The notes under the pieces were generated by a model. It made no database searches. It saw nothing but the letters and a program-made list of their open reading frames with translations, and had not been told where the DNA came from. Shown in pieces: positions 33,103 through 43,700 of a stretch of DNA of 64,000 nt (position 1 is its first letter; every line of letters begins with the position of its first letter). The stretch is from Akkermansiaceae bacterium (lineage in GTDB: Bacteria > Verrucomicrobiota > Verrucomicrobiia > Verrucomicrobiales > Akkermansiaceae): contig JAPKCM010000019.1 in NCBI GenBank assembly GCA_028822935.1, positions 1 through 64,000 of the forward strand, given 5' to 3'. Both the position numbers and the translations under genes were made by a program.

Positions 33103-35037
33103 TTAAGCGAGGGTGCGGTGGTCGCCGTTTCTTACGGTGATTTTATCGCGGTCGAGGCGTTCGAGGAGGGGCATGAGGACTTTTCTCGAGGTGCCCAGTT
33201 CCTGACGGAGTTCGGAGGCGGTGCCCTGGCCGTTTTTCTCGAGATAGGCGGTGACGGTCGCGATGGCCGAGTCGTAGGCTTTTTTGCTGAGGGTGACCTT
33301 GGGATCGAGGGGGATGATTTGTTGGGTCCGCGAGAGGAAGCGGTAGGCGGCTTCGTGATTCGAAGTGGACTGGAGCTCGCCGGGGAGGGGAGGAGTCAGG
33401 CCGGTGCTGTCGAGGGTCTTGAGGATCTCGGCGGCGGGAGCCTCGAGTTCCGGGGGGAGTTCGAGGGAGTGGCTCTCGTGGCAGACGAGGTTGTCGCTGA
33501 CGCGGAAGTCGTTTTCAGAAAGCCAGCTAAGGAGGGCATCGAAGAGGCCGGGGATGCCGACGGGGGTGCCGAGGTTCTTTTTCAAAAGCTCGGTGCTCAT
33601 GCCGGTGTGATCGGGGTGGGACTTGTGGTAGTCCTTGACGATTTTAGCGCTCGTTTTGGAGAGGTCTTTCCAGAAGGAGTGGAGAGTGACGTATTTGTCG
33701 CCGACGGGGCTGATGAGGTTAGCCTTAGTGAGTTTTTTGAGGGCGGTCTTAATTTCAGCAGGAGAAAAGGGGAGGGCCCGCGAAAGAGTGGTGATGGGGA
33801 GAAAGTGGTCGCGTTCGAGGTGGCTGCGAAGGATGAGACCGAGGTCGGTGGGATCGGAGGCGCGCTCGATGAGGAAAGCCTGGCGGTCTTCGTCGCGGAA
33901 GTGGCGTCGTGATGGATGCGGGTCGAGGACGACGGCGCCGCCGAGGGTGGCTTCGCCGGAGACTTCGCGCAGGACGAGGTGCTCGCCGACGAGAGTGTGG
34001 ACGGGATGGTCGAAGCGGAGCTGGGCTAGGGCCTCGGATCCAGGAAGGATGGTGCTGCCTTCTTCGGCCATTAAGAGGCGTCCTTGAGAGCGCCCCGAGC
34101 CGTGATGGACGTAGATTTTTTGGCCATTTTTGAGGGGGCGAAGGGTGCCTTTTTGCCCGGGGATGGGCCGGGCGGCGCGGGTGATTTGGACGTCGATCTC
34201 GGTGGAGGCAGGTGCGGGTGTTCCTCCGACGAGGAGGTGGCCTCGGGAGATTCCTTTTTTCCCTTTGGTAGAGAGTGGAAGGTCGGGGAGGTTGAGGGCG
34301 GTGCGCATGCCGGGGCGGGTTTCGCCAAGGGAGGAGGAATGGCTCTGGATGGAGCGGATGTGGGTGCTGAGGCCGGAGGGATAGGTTGTGAGGGAATCGC
34401 CAGTCTTGACGCATCCGCCGGTGAGGGTGCCAGTGACGACGGTGCCGACGCCTTTGGGAGAAAAGGCGCGGTCGACCGCGAGACGGGGCTGGCCGTAGTC
34501 GCGGGGCTGGGGGGTATCCCAGAGAATCTTGGTGAGGGTGGCTTTGAACTCATCCATGCCGAGTCCAGTGGGGGCGGCGATGGGGCAGATGGGGGCCTTT
34601 TCAAGGGCGGTTCCCTTGAGGTCATCGGCGAGCATTTCTTTGACGAAGTCGATGTCCTCGCAGAGGTCGGCCTTGGTGAGTGCGATGACGAAATTGCTGA
34701 TCCCGAGGTAGGAAAGGATTTGGAGGTGCTCTTCGGACTGGGGCATCCAGGAGTCATCGGCGGCGACGATGAAGATGGCAAGGTCGATGGCTCCAACGCC
34801 AGCGACCATGTTGTTGATGAAGTCGGCGTGGCCGGGGACATCGACGACGCCGATCTCGAAGGTGTCGTTTCCGGCAGGAGTGGGGAGAGAGAAGTGAGCG
34901 AAGCCGAGCTCGATGGTGACCCCGCGCTCTTGTTCTTCGGGAAGGCGGTCCGTGTTAGTGCCCGTGAGAGTTTGGACGAGGGTGGATTTGCCATGGTCGA
35001 TGTGGCCGGCGGTTCCGATGATGTAGTGGCGGGGCAT
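33103..35037 (-). CDS. selB: Selenocysteine-specific elongation factor
   Basis: The 644-residue GTPase brings Sec-tRNA to the ribosome at UGA codons marked by a SECIS hairpin. The EF-Tu-like G domain has GHIDHGKSTL (residues 11-20), GVTIELGFA near residue 40, VDVPGHADFI near residue 65 and LTKADL near residue 120. Domains II and III follow. The C-terminal 250 residues form winged-helix repeats that bind SECIS RNA, with the end motif GTSRKVLMPLLERLDRD. The gene implies selenoprotein synthesis. selA, selD, selC and a selenoprotein are not visible in this window. The IF-1 gene lies upstream on the same strand. Confidence 0.93.
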   Translation of the reverse strand: MPRHYIIGTAGHIDHGKSTLVQTLTGTNTDRLPEEQERGVTIELGFAHFSLPTPAGNDTFEIGVVDVPGHADFINNMVAGVGAIDLAIFIVAADDSWMPQSEEHLQILSYLGISNFVIALTKADLCEDIDFVKEMLADDLKGTALEKAPICPIAAPTGLGMDEFKATLTKILWDTPQPRDYGQPRLAVDRAFSPKGVGTVVTGTLTGGCVKTGDSLTTYPSGLSTHIRSIQSHSSSLGETRPGMRTALNLPDLPLSTKGKKGISRGHLLVGGTPAPASTEIDVQITRAARPIPGQKGTLRPLKNGQKIYVHHGSGRSQGRLLMAEEGSTILPGSEALAQLRFDHPVHTLVGEHLVLREVSGEATLGGAVVLDPHPSRRHFRDEDRQAFLIERASDPTDLGLILRSHLERDHFLPITTLSRALPFSPAEIKTALKKLTKANLISPVGDKYVTLHSFWKDLSKTSAKIVKDYHKSHPDHTGMSTELLKKNLGTPVGIPGLFDALLSWLSENDFRVSDNLVCHESHSLELPPELEAPAAEILKTLDSTGLTPPLPGELQSTSNHEAAYRFLSRTQQIIPLDPKVTLSKKAYDSAIATVTAYLEKNGQGTASELRQELGTSRKVLMPLLERLDRDKITVRNGDHRTLA

Positions 35038-35094
35038 TTGGGCGGAAAATTCTAAATTCTAGAGGGAGAAATCCTAAACCAAGATGGGGGAAAC

Positions 35095-35307
35095 TTAGAG
35101 GATGGCGGCGATGCGGCCTTTTTCGAAATCGTAGGGGGTCATTTCGAGGCGGACTTTTTTGCCTGGGGTGAGGTCAGGTTTTTCGGAGGCGAGAGTCTTG
35201 GAGGGGTGGCCGATGATTTCCTTGCCATTGGGGAGGCGGACGCGGAAGGCGCGGTCGCTCAGAACGGCGAGAATTTCGCCGGTGGTGGTGATCGGTTCAG
35301 TTGGCAC
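35095..35307 (-). CDS. infA: Translation initiation factor IF-1
   Basis: The 70-residue protein has an S1/OB fold: GEILAVLSDRAFRVRLPNGK, then GKKVRLEMTPYDFEKGRIAA. This is the whole IF-1 pattern, although the usual ITGRHMRK-like part differs (EIIGHPSKTLASE). The divergence suggests a second, specialised infA copy; PVC genomes may carry more than one, but this is inferred. It lies 57 bases upstream of selB on the same strand. Both are translation factors, so co-expression is reasonable. Confidence 0.85.
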   Translation of the reverse strand: MPTEPITTTGEILAVLSDRAFRVRLPNGKEIIGHPSKTLASEKPDLTPGKKVRLEMTPYDFEKGRIAAIL

Positions 35308-35424
35308 ACGGCGAGGGTGGCGAGAGATGAGATGAATGTGAAGTCGTGAGGTGACTTTTAGGGCGTTGGAGGGGACTTTTTCATGTCGAGGTCACGATGA
35401 TTCCTTTATTTATGGGGTCCTCCT

Positions 35425-38400
35425 ATGAAACTGCCTGTTTGCTTTCGTCACCTTTCTGCGCTTCTCCTCACGGTTTCACCCGTATCGGCGCTGACGCTTC
35501 AGATTGATTTTAACGACTCTGGCGTGACTCAAAGTGGATGGCAGTCGATTTCATCGGGCGACAACGACCTGGGCGATTCGTGGTCGAAGAATTTCCCCGG
35601 GGGGATCGGGTTGGATGTGGATCCGGTTGGTTCGGTGGCTCTGGATGACCGGGACCGGGGCACCAATAATGGAGGAGGCGGGGAGGCGTCGATGTGGCGG
35701 GATTTTCTTTTTGCGAACGGAAGTTTTAATAGTGCGCCGGGCTCCGGGCTCAACCTTACTTTAACCAGTTTGCAGCCGAATACGGAGTATCCTGTTAAGA
35801 TTTGGGGCTATGATTCTGGATCGGGAGGCGGACGGGCCGCGGATTGGAGTGGTGGTGGCTCGGCGACTCAAAGGCTGACTTTTACGAGTGCTCCTGCGAC
35901 TCTGGCAAACAATGTCGTGACTCTGAACGTGACGACGGATGGTTCGGGAAATGTCACCCTCACTGGGATCGTTTCAGCGACCAATCCGCAAGGTTCCCAC
36001 AATGTCTTCATCAATGGTCTGGAGATCGGCGATCCGGTATCGACTGATGGCCCGACGGATACCGCGCTTTCTAGTTTGGTAGTAGCCAAGACAGCTCCGA
36101 TCGGCACGGCGGTGGGAAGCCTTTCCACTACCGATCCCACCTCGGAGGACACCTTTACCTATACGCTGGTCACGGGCACGGGTTCCACGGACAACACGCA
36201 ATTTACGATCAGCGGAAGCACCTTGGAGACCGATCGGGATCTGAGCGGGTTTTCGGGAGGAACAATTCTCTCGACGCGGGTGCGTTCGACCGATGCCGCA
36301 GGTGCCTTCATGGAGAAAGCGTTTCAGATCGAAGTGGTCAACGATTCCGATTCCGATGGGCTCGATGATTCCTGGGAGCTGAGCTATTTTCCCAATCTCA
36401 CGACGGCGATTGGAAGCGGAAACAACGACAGCGACGGCCTGACCAACTTGCAGGAGCAGTCGGTGGGAACGAATCCCATCTTATCCGACACCGATAGCGA
36501 CACTCTCGACGATGACGATGAGATCAACGTGCATGGAACGAATCCTCTCTTGGCGGACACGGATGGTGAGGGAATCAATGACGCGGATGAGCTTTCTTCG
36601 GCCAATGGCTACGTCACCGATCCGACGCTCGAAGATACTGATAGCGACGGCTTCAATGACGCGCTCGAGATTTCCGAAGGAACCGATCCGACTCAATCGG
36701 GGGACTTTCCAAACACTCTCATTCCTTTGCGGCTGAATGAAATTTTGGTTCGGAATCGCACGGGCCAGAGCGATGGATTCGGAAAGAGGGAGGATTGGAT
36801 CGAGATCTACAATCCTAATAATACGGTGGTCAATCTGGACGCCTACTATCTCACGGATAATGCGACCAATCTCACGAAGTGGAATTTCCCCGCAGTCTCG
36901 ATTCAAGCCAACAGCTACCTGATCGTCTTTGCTTCAGGGAAGGACGTGATTGATTCCGGAGGGGACGCGCATACTAGCTTTAGTCTTTCGGCCTCAGGTG
37001 AGTATCTCGCGATTGTGCGGCCGGATGGGACCACGATTGATGACAGTTTCTCTCCGGTCTATCCCGAGCAGTTCACCGATATTTCCTATGGAATCCCTGC
37101 AGGCGGAGGGGCTTCCGTCTTTTTTCAAAACAATACGCCCAGGGCCGTCAACAGCAGTGCGGCCTATCCGGGAGTGGTTAAGGATACCAATTTCTCAGAG
37201 GATCGGGGATTTTACAGCGCCCCGTTTGCGCTTGAGATCACTTCAGCCACTCCGGGAGCAACGATTCGTTACACGCTTGACGGTTCCAAGCCGACGGCGA
37301 GTTCCGGCATCGTTTATTCAGCCCCGATCACGATCACGACGACATCGACAGTCCGGGCAATCGCGACCTTCAGTGATTGGCTTCCGACCAATGTTGATTC
37401 GCACACTTACCTCTTTATCGATGACGTGGTCCAGCAAGGGACTTCGGTCCCCGGATGGCCCAGCGACTGGGGGAACGATAGTGACGTTGGCTTGGTGCCA
37501 TCGGATTATGAGATGGACCCGCGTGTTGTGAACAACACGAATGGCTTGGGAGTTTACACGGTACAAGAAGCCTTGCGCGATATTCCGACGGTTGCCATTT
37601 CGATGAGCCAGGGAGACATCACCGGCGGAACTGGTGGAATGTTGACTAATCCAAAGGGGCGCTTTGAGCGCGAGTGTTCGATCGAATATATTCTTCCCGA
37701 TGGCTCTACTGGTTTTCAGGAAGATTGCAAAATCGAGACGCAAGGAAACGCGAGTCGTCGGCCCGCCCGAATGCAGAAGCACTCGATGCGCCTGACCTTT
37801 AGTTCCACGGTGGGAATTCCTAAGTTGAATTATGATCTCTTCCCTGATTCCGAGATCAATGAGTTCAACAAGCTGGTTCTCCGAGCCTGCTTCACCGATT
37901 CATGGGCGCTCGCTTCGTGGAGTTCGTCGCGCTATCGCCCAAACGATTCGCAGTATACCCGCGATGTTTGGATGAAGGATAGCATGTCGGACATGGGCCA
38001 TGCGAGTGGTCACGGAAACTTCGTGCATCTCTATTACAACGGCGTTTATTTCGGGGTGCACAACCTCACCGAGCGCATCGAGGATGACTGGTATGCCGAT
38101 AACCTTGGTGGCGAAAAAGAAGACTGGCTCGTGAACAAGGATCTAACCACGCCGCCTGCTCGCTGGAACTCGATGATGGGAATTTTGAATGGAACGATCA
38201 CGAACAATTCCGTCTACGAGCAGTCGAAAGACTATCTCGATATGGAGAACTACATCGATTACATGTTCCTTCACTTTTTGGCAGATACGGAGGATTGGCC
38301 TCACAAAAATGGTTATGCTGCGGCGAACGCGACGAGCGGCGACGGGAAGTTCCGCTTCCAAGTTTGGGACCAGGAAATCGCGCTCGATAAGTATGGATGG

Positions 38401-40518
38401 AATCGCTACTCGAGCGGATCGGGTGCGGGTGCTCCGTTGCAACGGCTGCGTTTAAACGACGAGTTTCGCATGCTCTTCGCGGACCGGGTTTATCAGCACA
38501 TGTTTCATGGAGGCGCACTCAGCGAGCCCCAGGCGCAGGCTCGCTTTCTGGATATTTCAAACGCGATTGATAAAGCGATTGTGGCCGAGTCGGCACGCTG
38601 GGGAGACACGCAGGCGAACACGCTCTATGGAAATACCGCGAGTAGTTCGACGAACATTGACAGCGATCACTATCCGCCGCTCATCAATAATCCGATCTAC
38701 TTCACGCGCGAGCAGCACTGGATTATTGAACGGGATAACGTCCTTAATAATTACATTCCGACGCTGCACGATCAGAGCGACAGTCGCTCGACCATTCGAG
38801 AGCTGAAGCGAGTGAATCTCTATCCTTCCATCGATCCGCCGGAATATGCGCAGCATGGCAGAGTGGTTCCGGTAGCTTTCGAACTGGGTGTCACAGCGGA
38901 TGTCGGCACCATTTATTATACCCTCGATGGCAGTGATCCTCGGGAAGTGGGAGGCGGCATTCATCCTAGTGCTGGGAGTTTGGCAGGGGGAAATATCGTG
39001 GATACCTTCCTTGGTTTCGAAGCCACCGGCTGGCGCTATTTCGATGGCTCGGCTCAGAACGCTTCCAATGTGGTGGTCGGTCATGCGAATTATAACAGCA
39101 GTGACTGGAAGCACCCGGATTTTGTCGACACTGCATGGACAAGCGGGCAAGCGCCCTTGGGTTTCGGAGCGGTCGGATCGCTGACCTTGAATGCGAGCAT
39201 TCCAAGAGTCACTCCAACGAGGACCATTTACTTCCGGAAGGAGTTTACGGTGACGAATGCTTCGGAATACACGCAACTCACCTTCGATATCATCCGCGAT
39301 GACGGAGCGATCGTTTATCTTAATGGAAAAGAAGTGGATCGTACGAATCTTACGACGGGCACTATTTCCTACGCTGACAATGCCTCGAGTGCGTCTCCAG
39401 AAGATGAGGTGGTGAGTCTTGACACTCTGACCCTCTCTCCGGGTGACTTGCTGGAGGGCGTCAACACGATCACGATCGAAGTTCATCAGGCTAGTGATGG
39501 CAGCTCGGATCTTGGAATTGATCTTCAGGTGCGTGGCCTCAAGCCTAATGGAGGCGGAAATTCGATCATCATGAATGAAACCGGAACGCTCAAGGCACGG
39601 GCCTTCAGTGGTGGTGAATGGTCGGCGCTTCAAAGTGCGGAATTCATCGTGGGGACGCCGGCTTCGTCGAGCAACTTGGTCGTTTCGGAAATCTACTACA
39701 ACCCTCCGGGAGCCGATGAGAGCACGGAGTGGGTTGAGCTCATGAATATTGCGGGTGGCACGATTGATCTGACGAACGTTGCGCTGACCGGGATCACTTA
39801 CACTTTTGCTTCCGGCACGCTGCTTTCGTCGGGACAACGGATTGTCTTGGTGAAGGACCAGACCGCTTTCGAGGCGGCTTACAATACGGCGGGAATCAAG
39901 ATTGCTCCGGGAGTTTTTGTTTCCGGTCTCAGTAATAGCGGCGAGGAGTTGGCGGTTGTTGATTCAACAGGATTGGTCGATATTCAGCGCTTTGAATATC
40001 TCGATTTGAACCCCTGGCCGACGGCTCCCGATGGCAATGGCTATTCCTTGGTTCTCATCGCGCCCGACGATTCGCCGGCTCATGGGCTAGCAACGAATTG
40101 GCGTTCCAGTGCCGCGATTGGGGGGAGTCCGGGGACTTCGGATTCGGTGATCTTTAGTGGTGATCCCAATGCGGACGCGGATGGTGACGGGCTTTCGGCA
40201 TTTTTGGAATATGCCTTTGGCACGACTGCCGGTGATGGCGGGGCGAGTCCTGAAGGGGGAGTGGCGGTGAGCACGGGTTTCTTTGATGACGGTGTCACGC
40301 CGAGTCTCATGATTTCCTTTCGGAGAAATATTGCAGCTGACGATATTATTATTGGGGCGCAAGTGGCGACGGACCTGCAAGGGTGGAGCAATATGGGGGC
40401 GGAGCTGGTTTCCGCGATCGCCAATGGCGACGGCACGGAAATGGTGACTTATCGCTCGATGACGCCCTATGCTTCGATTCCGCAGCAGTTCATTCGCTTG
40501 ATCGTGAGTGAGAGGTAA
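35425..40518 (+). CDS. Giant secreted CotH / lamin-tail domain protein
   Basis: This 1697-residue protein has a signal peptide (residues 1-22). In order it shows a beta-rich N-terminal region (25-210), a cadherin-like module (215-305), Asp-rich calcium-binding repeats (310-430), a lamin-tail domain (432-540, RLNEILVRN...DWIEIYNP), and a chitobiase-like module (ATIRYTLDGSKP, near 610). A CotH kinase-like domain follows (about 745-1040, KIETQGNASRRPARMQKHS, then the Asp of VWDQEIAL). After it come a second chitobiase-like motif near 1158, a sugar-binding-like module near 1265-1390, a second lamin-tail domain (1415-1530) and an Asp-rich C-terminal segment. CotH proteins can phosphorylate extracellular proteins. 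It may act on or anchor to surface polymers. No sorting tail is visible. Confidence 0.85.
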   Translation: MKLPVCFRHLSALLLTVSPVSALTLQIDFNDSGVTQSGWQSISSGDNDLGDSWSKNFPGGIGLDVDPVGSVALDDRDRGTNNGGGGEASMWRDFLFANGSFNSAPGSGLNLTLTSLQPNTEYPVKIWGYDSGSGGGRAADWSGGGSATQRLTFTSAPATLANNVVTLNVTTDGSGNVTLTGIVSATNPQGSHNVFINGLEIGDPVSTDGPTDTALSSLVVAKTAPIGTAVGSLSTTDPTSEDTFTYTLVTGTGSTDNTQFTISGSTLETDRDLSGFSGGTILSTRVRSTDAAGAFMEKAFQIEVVNDSDSDGLDDSWELSYFPNLTTAIGSGNNDSDGLTNLQEQSVGTNPILSDTDSDTLDDDDEINVHGTNPLLADTDGEGINDADELSSANGYVTDPTLEDTDSDGFNDALEISEGTDPTQSGDFPNTLIPLRLNEILVRNRTGQSDGFGKREDWIEIYNPNNTVVNLDAYYLTDNATNLTKWNFPAVSIQANSYLIVFASGKDVIDSGGDAHTSFSLSASGEYLAIVRPDGTTIDDSFSPVYPEQFTDISYGIPAGGGASVFFQNNTPRAVNSSAAYPGVVKDTNFSEDRGFYSAPFALEITSATPGATIRYTLDGSKPTASSGIVYSAPITITTTSTVRAIATFSDWLPTNVDSHTYLFIDDVVQQGTSVPGWPSDWGNDSDVGLVPSDYEMDPRVVNNTNGLGVYTVQEALRDIPTVAISMSQGDITGGTGGMLTNPKGRFERECSIEYILPDGSTGFQEDCKIETQGNASRRPARMQKHSMRLTFSSTVGIPKLNYDLFPDSEINEFNKLVLRACFTDSWALASWSSSRYRPNDSQYTRDVWMKDSMSDMGHASGHGNFVHLYYNGVYFGVHNLTERIEDDWYADNLGGEKEDWLVNKDLTTPPARWNSMMGILNGTITNNSVYEQSKDYLDMENYIDYMFLHFLADTEDWPHKNGYAAANATSGDGKFRFQVWDQEIALDKYGWNRYSSGSGAGAPLQRLRLNDEFRMLFADRVYQHMFHGGALSEPQAQARFLDISNAIDKAIVAESARWGDTQANTLYGNTASSSTNIDSDHYPPLINNPIYFTREQHWIIERDNVLNNYIPTLHDQSDSRSTIRELKRVNLYPSIDPPEYAQHGRVVPVAFELGVTADVGTIYYTLDGSDPREVGGGIHPSAGSLAGGNIVDTFLGFEATGWRYFDGSAQNASNVVVGHANYNSSDWKHPDFVDTAWTSGQAPLGFGAVGSLTLNASIPRVTPTRTIYFRKEFTVTNASEYTQLTFDIIRDDGAIVYLNGKEVDRTNLTTGTISYADNASSASPEDEVVSLDTLTLSPGDLLEGVNTITIEVHQASDGSSDLGIDLQVRGLKPNGGGNSIIMNETGTLKARAFSGGEWSALQSAEFIVGTPASSSNLVVSEIYYNPPGADESTEWVELMNIAGGTIDLTNVALTGITYTFASGTLLSSGQRIVLVKDQTAFEAAYNTAGIKIAPGVFVSGLSNSGEELAVVDSTGLVDIQRFEYLDLNPWPTAPDGNGYSLVLIAPDDSPAHGLATNWRSSAAIGGSPGTSDSVIFSGDPNADADGDGLSAFLEYAFGTTAGDGGASPEGGVAVSTGFFDDGVTPSLMISFRRNIAADDIIIGAQVATDLQGWSNMGAELVSAIANGDGTEMVTYRSMTPYASIPQQFIRLIVSER

Positions 40519-40751
40519 TACCACTCCGCATTCCAAAAGAGCGAAATGTAATTTTTATACATTCTCTGAGCCAGCGCTTCGCGAATTGAGGAGGAGCCGA
40601 GCGCCTTCTTGGGATGGCGGCGTTTTTCCTCAGTGGTGGTCCCCGGACCACGCCTTCGCCATGTCTTGCCATCTCAAGAAATCACTCCAGTATTCCGCTC
40701 TTTTGAAACTCTACGTGATATAAGAAGATAGTCAGGAAGGCTGTCCTACCT
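40519..40751 (+). repeat. Intergenic element bounded by inverted repeats
   Basis: A perfect 10-base inverted repeat, CAAAAGAGCG at 40534-40543 and CGCTCTTTTG at 40696-40705, flanks about 150 bases rich in small internal hairpins such as GTGGTCC/GGACCAC. The match extends imperfectly beyond the ten bases. No reading frame is supported. It could be a REP/MITE-like element or a structured RNA. No second copy was seen in this window. Confidence 0.5.
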
Positions 40752-40793
40752 TTGATCTTTTTGAAGCCAGGGCATCCTGCTAAATTCTATCGC

Positions 40794-43700
40794 ATGCGAT
40801 TGTTCATTCTTTTTCTCCTGTCGATCTTTCCTGTAGTGGCCCAAGTCGGCGATCAGCAGGCCAAGGATAAATCCCGTGATCCTAGCAAGGCGAATGAGAA
40901 GGATGGGCGGAATGAGAAGGTGAAAGCCAAGACCCCGGAGAAGGATCCGGAGTTGGCGAAATATTACATCAATCTAAAAACGTCGCCTCGGCCGGAAAAG
41001 GCGGAGCCGGTGGTAACCACTCTTCCGCTGAAGCTGGAAAAGGGAGCGCGGATTGCCTTGATCGGGAATCTTTTACTGGATGCGGAGCGACGGTATGGGC
41101 ATCTGGAAACGTTGCTTCATCAGCATCATCCGAATCATGAACTGACGGTTCGGAATCTGGCTTGGCCGGCCGATGAGGTGGATCTCATGCCTCGGCCGGA
41201 TAACTTTGGTGATTTGGATCAGCACCTTCATTATTTTAAGGCCGATGTGATTATCGCGGCTTATGGGTTTAACGAGTCGTTTGCGGGATTGGAAGGATTG
41301 CCTGCATTTGAGAAACGGCTTGAGAAGTTTCTTATTCACCTGAGGACACAGGGTTATAATGGGACGTCCGGACCTCAGATTGTTCTTCTTTCGCCGGTTC
41401 TCGGTGAGAACAAATCCGGTGTTAGGGGAGGGATGATGAACAGTAATAATCTGGTTCTCTATACCCATGCGATGGGTAAGGTTGCCAAGAAGAATGGGGT
41501 AGGATTTATTAAATTGCTCTCTCGTGATGTTACAAAAAATCAAACGATTGATGGACATGCGTTGAACGAGACCGGTCATGGTTTTTTTGCGGACGCGACT
41601 TTTCGAGGTCTTACCGATGAAGATCCGACGGTCGTTGATAAAGCTCTTCGTAAGCTGGTGGTCGATAAAGCGACGCAGTTTTTTTACCGCTATCGTCCGC
41701 TGAACACTTTTTACTACACGGGTGGGCGAAATAAGTCGTATGGCTATCTCGATTTTCTTCCGGCGATGCGGAATTTTGATCTGATGGTGGCGAATCGGGA
41801 TCAGGCGATTCATCAAACGGTCTCGACGGGGAAACTGGCGCAACCTGACGACTCGAACGTTCCCCGACTGGATGAGGTTCTTCTTTCCCGCGGAGCGAAC
41901 AAATTTCTCTCAGTCGCGGAAGAGAAAGCGGCTTTTAGAGTGGATCCGCGTTTTGAAGTGAATTGCTTTGCGTCTGAGGAAGATTTTCCCGAGATGGCCT
42001 GCCCGATTGCGATGCGATGGGACAAGCATGGTCGGCTTTGGGTGTCGACTTCGGTGACCTACCCGCACGTTTATCCGGGGCAGAAGCCATGTGATAAGAT
42101 CATCATTTTGGAAGATACCGATCAGGATGGAAAAGCGGACAAGTGCTCCACTTGGGCCGACGATTTACACATTCCACTGTCGTTTGTTCTGGATGGAAAA
42201 GGCGGTGTTTACTGCTCCGAGCAACCACACCTAACTCATCTTACGGATCAGGATGGCGATGGGAAAATGGATCATCGCGAGATCGTCTTTACGGGATTTG
42301 GTTGCGAGGATTCTCACCATTCGCTTCACGACTTTACCTGGACTCCGGGAGGAGATCTTTTGTTTCGTGAATCGATCTTCCACAACACGCAGGTTGAGAC
42401 GGTTTATGGTCCGATTCGGGCGAAGAATTCATCGTGGTTTCTCTATCATCCATCGACGCGCAAGCTCACCGCTTTCGGTGCTTATCCCAATACGAATCCC
42501 TGGGGAGTGACTTTTGACAAATGGGGAAATCATGTTGCTTCCCACCCGGTTTTTGCGTCGACCTTCCATGCCACGAATCCGGCTTATCCCACGCAGCACC
42601 CGAGAGTGGGAAAGAATTTTCAGGCCTACTCCGGAACCTGTGGACAGGACTTTGTGAGCCATGATTTTTGGCCGAAGGAGATGCAGGGAGGATTTATCAA
42701 AGCGCGCTACAAGCCAACGAATAAGATCGAGTTTCACACGTGGACCGAGAAGGAAGATCACTTTGAGGAGGAGTTTCAATTCGACCTCATTTTTTCGCGG
42801 AACCTTTCCTTTATTCCGGTGGATTTGATGTTTGGACCAAGGGGTGATCTTTATATTTGTGACTGGTATAATCCGGTGAAAGGGCATGCGCAGTATTCGC
42901 TGCGTGATCCGAGGCGTGATCGAAAGGCGGGACGGATTTGGCGCGTGATTCCGAAGGGAGCAAAGCTTCCCGAGGCACCGAAGATTGCGAGTGCTTCGAT
43001 CGATGAACTTTTAGAGCATTTGGAGTCGCCGCATTATCGGACGCGGTATCGGGCAAAGGTGGAGTTACGGGGTCGTGCTGCTGCGGAGGTGGTGGAAAGA
43101 TTATCGGTTTGGCGGAAAGATCTGGAGGAACCGTTGCAGCGTTTGGAGGCTTTATGGCTTCAGCAGGCTTTTGATATGAAGATTCTAAGTGATGAGAATT
43201 TCAACTATTTGGAATCACTCATTCGCGGTGAGGATGAGTTGGTGGCTACTGCTGCATTCGGGGTGCTTCGTTTTGCTAAGTTAGGACCCGGTCAAATGGA
43301 TCAACTACTTGCTTATGGAGTATCTCATTCTTCACAGCATGTCCGCAGGGAGGCCGTGATCTGCGCGTCGTATGTCTTGTCGTCGGAGAGCAATCCCTCG
43401 CTCGGGGCCATTGACATTTTATCGAGTCGTAGACAGTCAGTTGTCCAAATCATTTCTCCGGTGCTTGATCTTCCTGCGGGACAACATCTTTCCTATGCCG
43501 TCACCACTGCCTTTAACTCGGCGGCTCTGAAGCCTTATTGGCTTCCGGATACGGCGGAGAAGTTGAAGAAGTTTGCGACCATAGAGGAAGTTAAGAAGGA
43601 TAGCCGCAGTATGGAGCAGAAGAAATTCGATCGGCAGAAGAACTTGGTGACTTTAAAAGTGGGCACGATTCCGGAGAGACTTCTTTTTACGAAAGACAAG

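Noticed and set aside
33076-35055. Long plus-strand open frames (278 and 323 codons) opposite selB
   Set aside because: They are Gly/Glu/Asp-rich antisense shadows of selB caused by its high GC third positions. selB has all GTPase motifs.
38557-39837. A 426-codon minus-strand frame opposite the CotH protein gene
   Set aside because: Arg/Ile/His-rich composition without any domain; the plus-strand frame has lamin-tail and CotH signatures throughout.
35425-40518. PEP-CTERM or similar exosortase sorting tail on the CotH protein
   Set aside because: The C-terminus (…QFIRLIVSER) has no motif-helix-basic arrangement.
41073-41843. A 256-codon minus-strand frame opposite the SGNH-propeller gene
   Set aside because: Basic, repetitive composition typical of an antisense frame; no start context or family motif.
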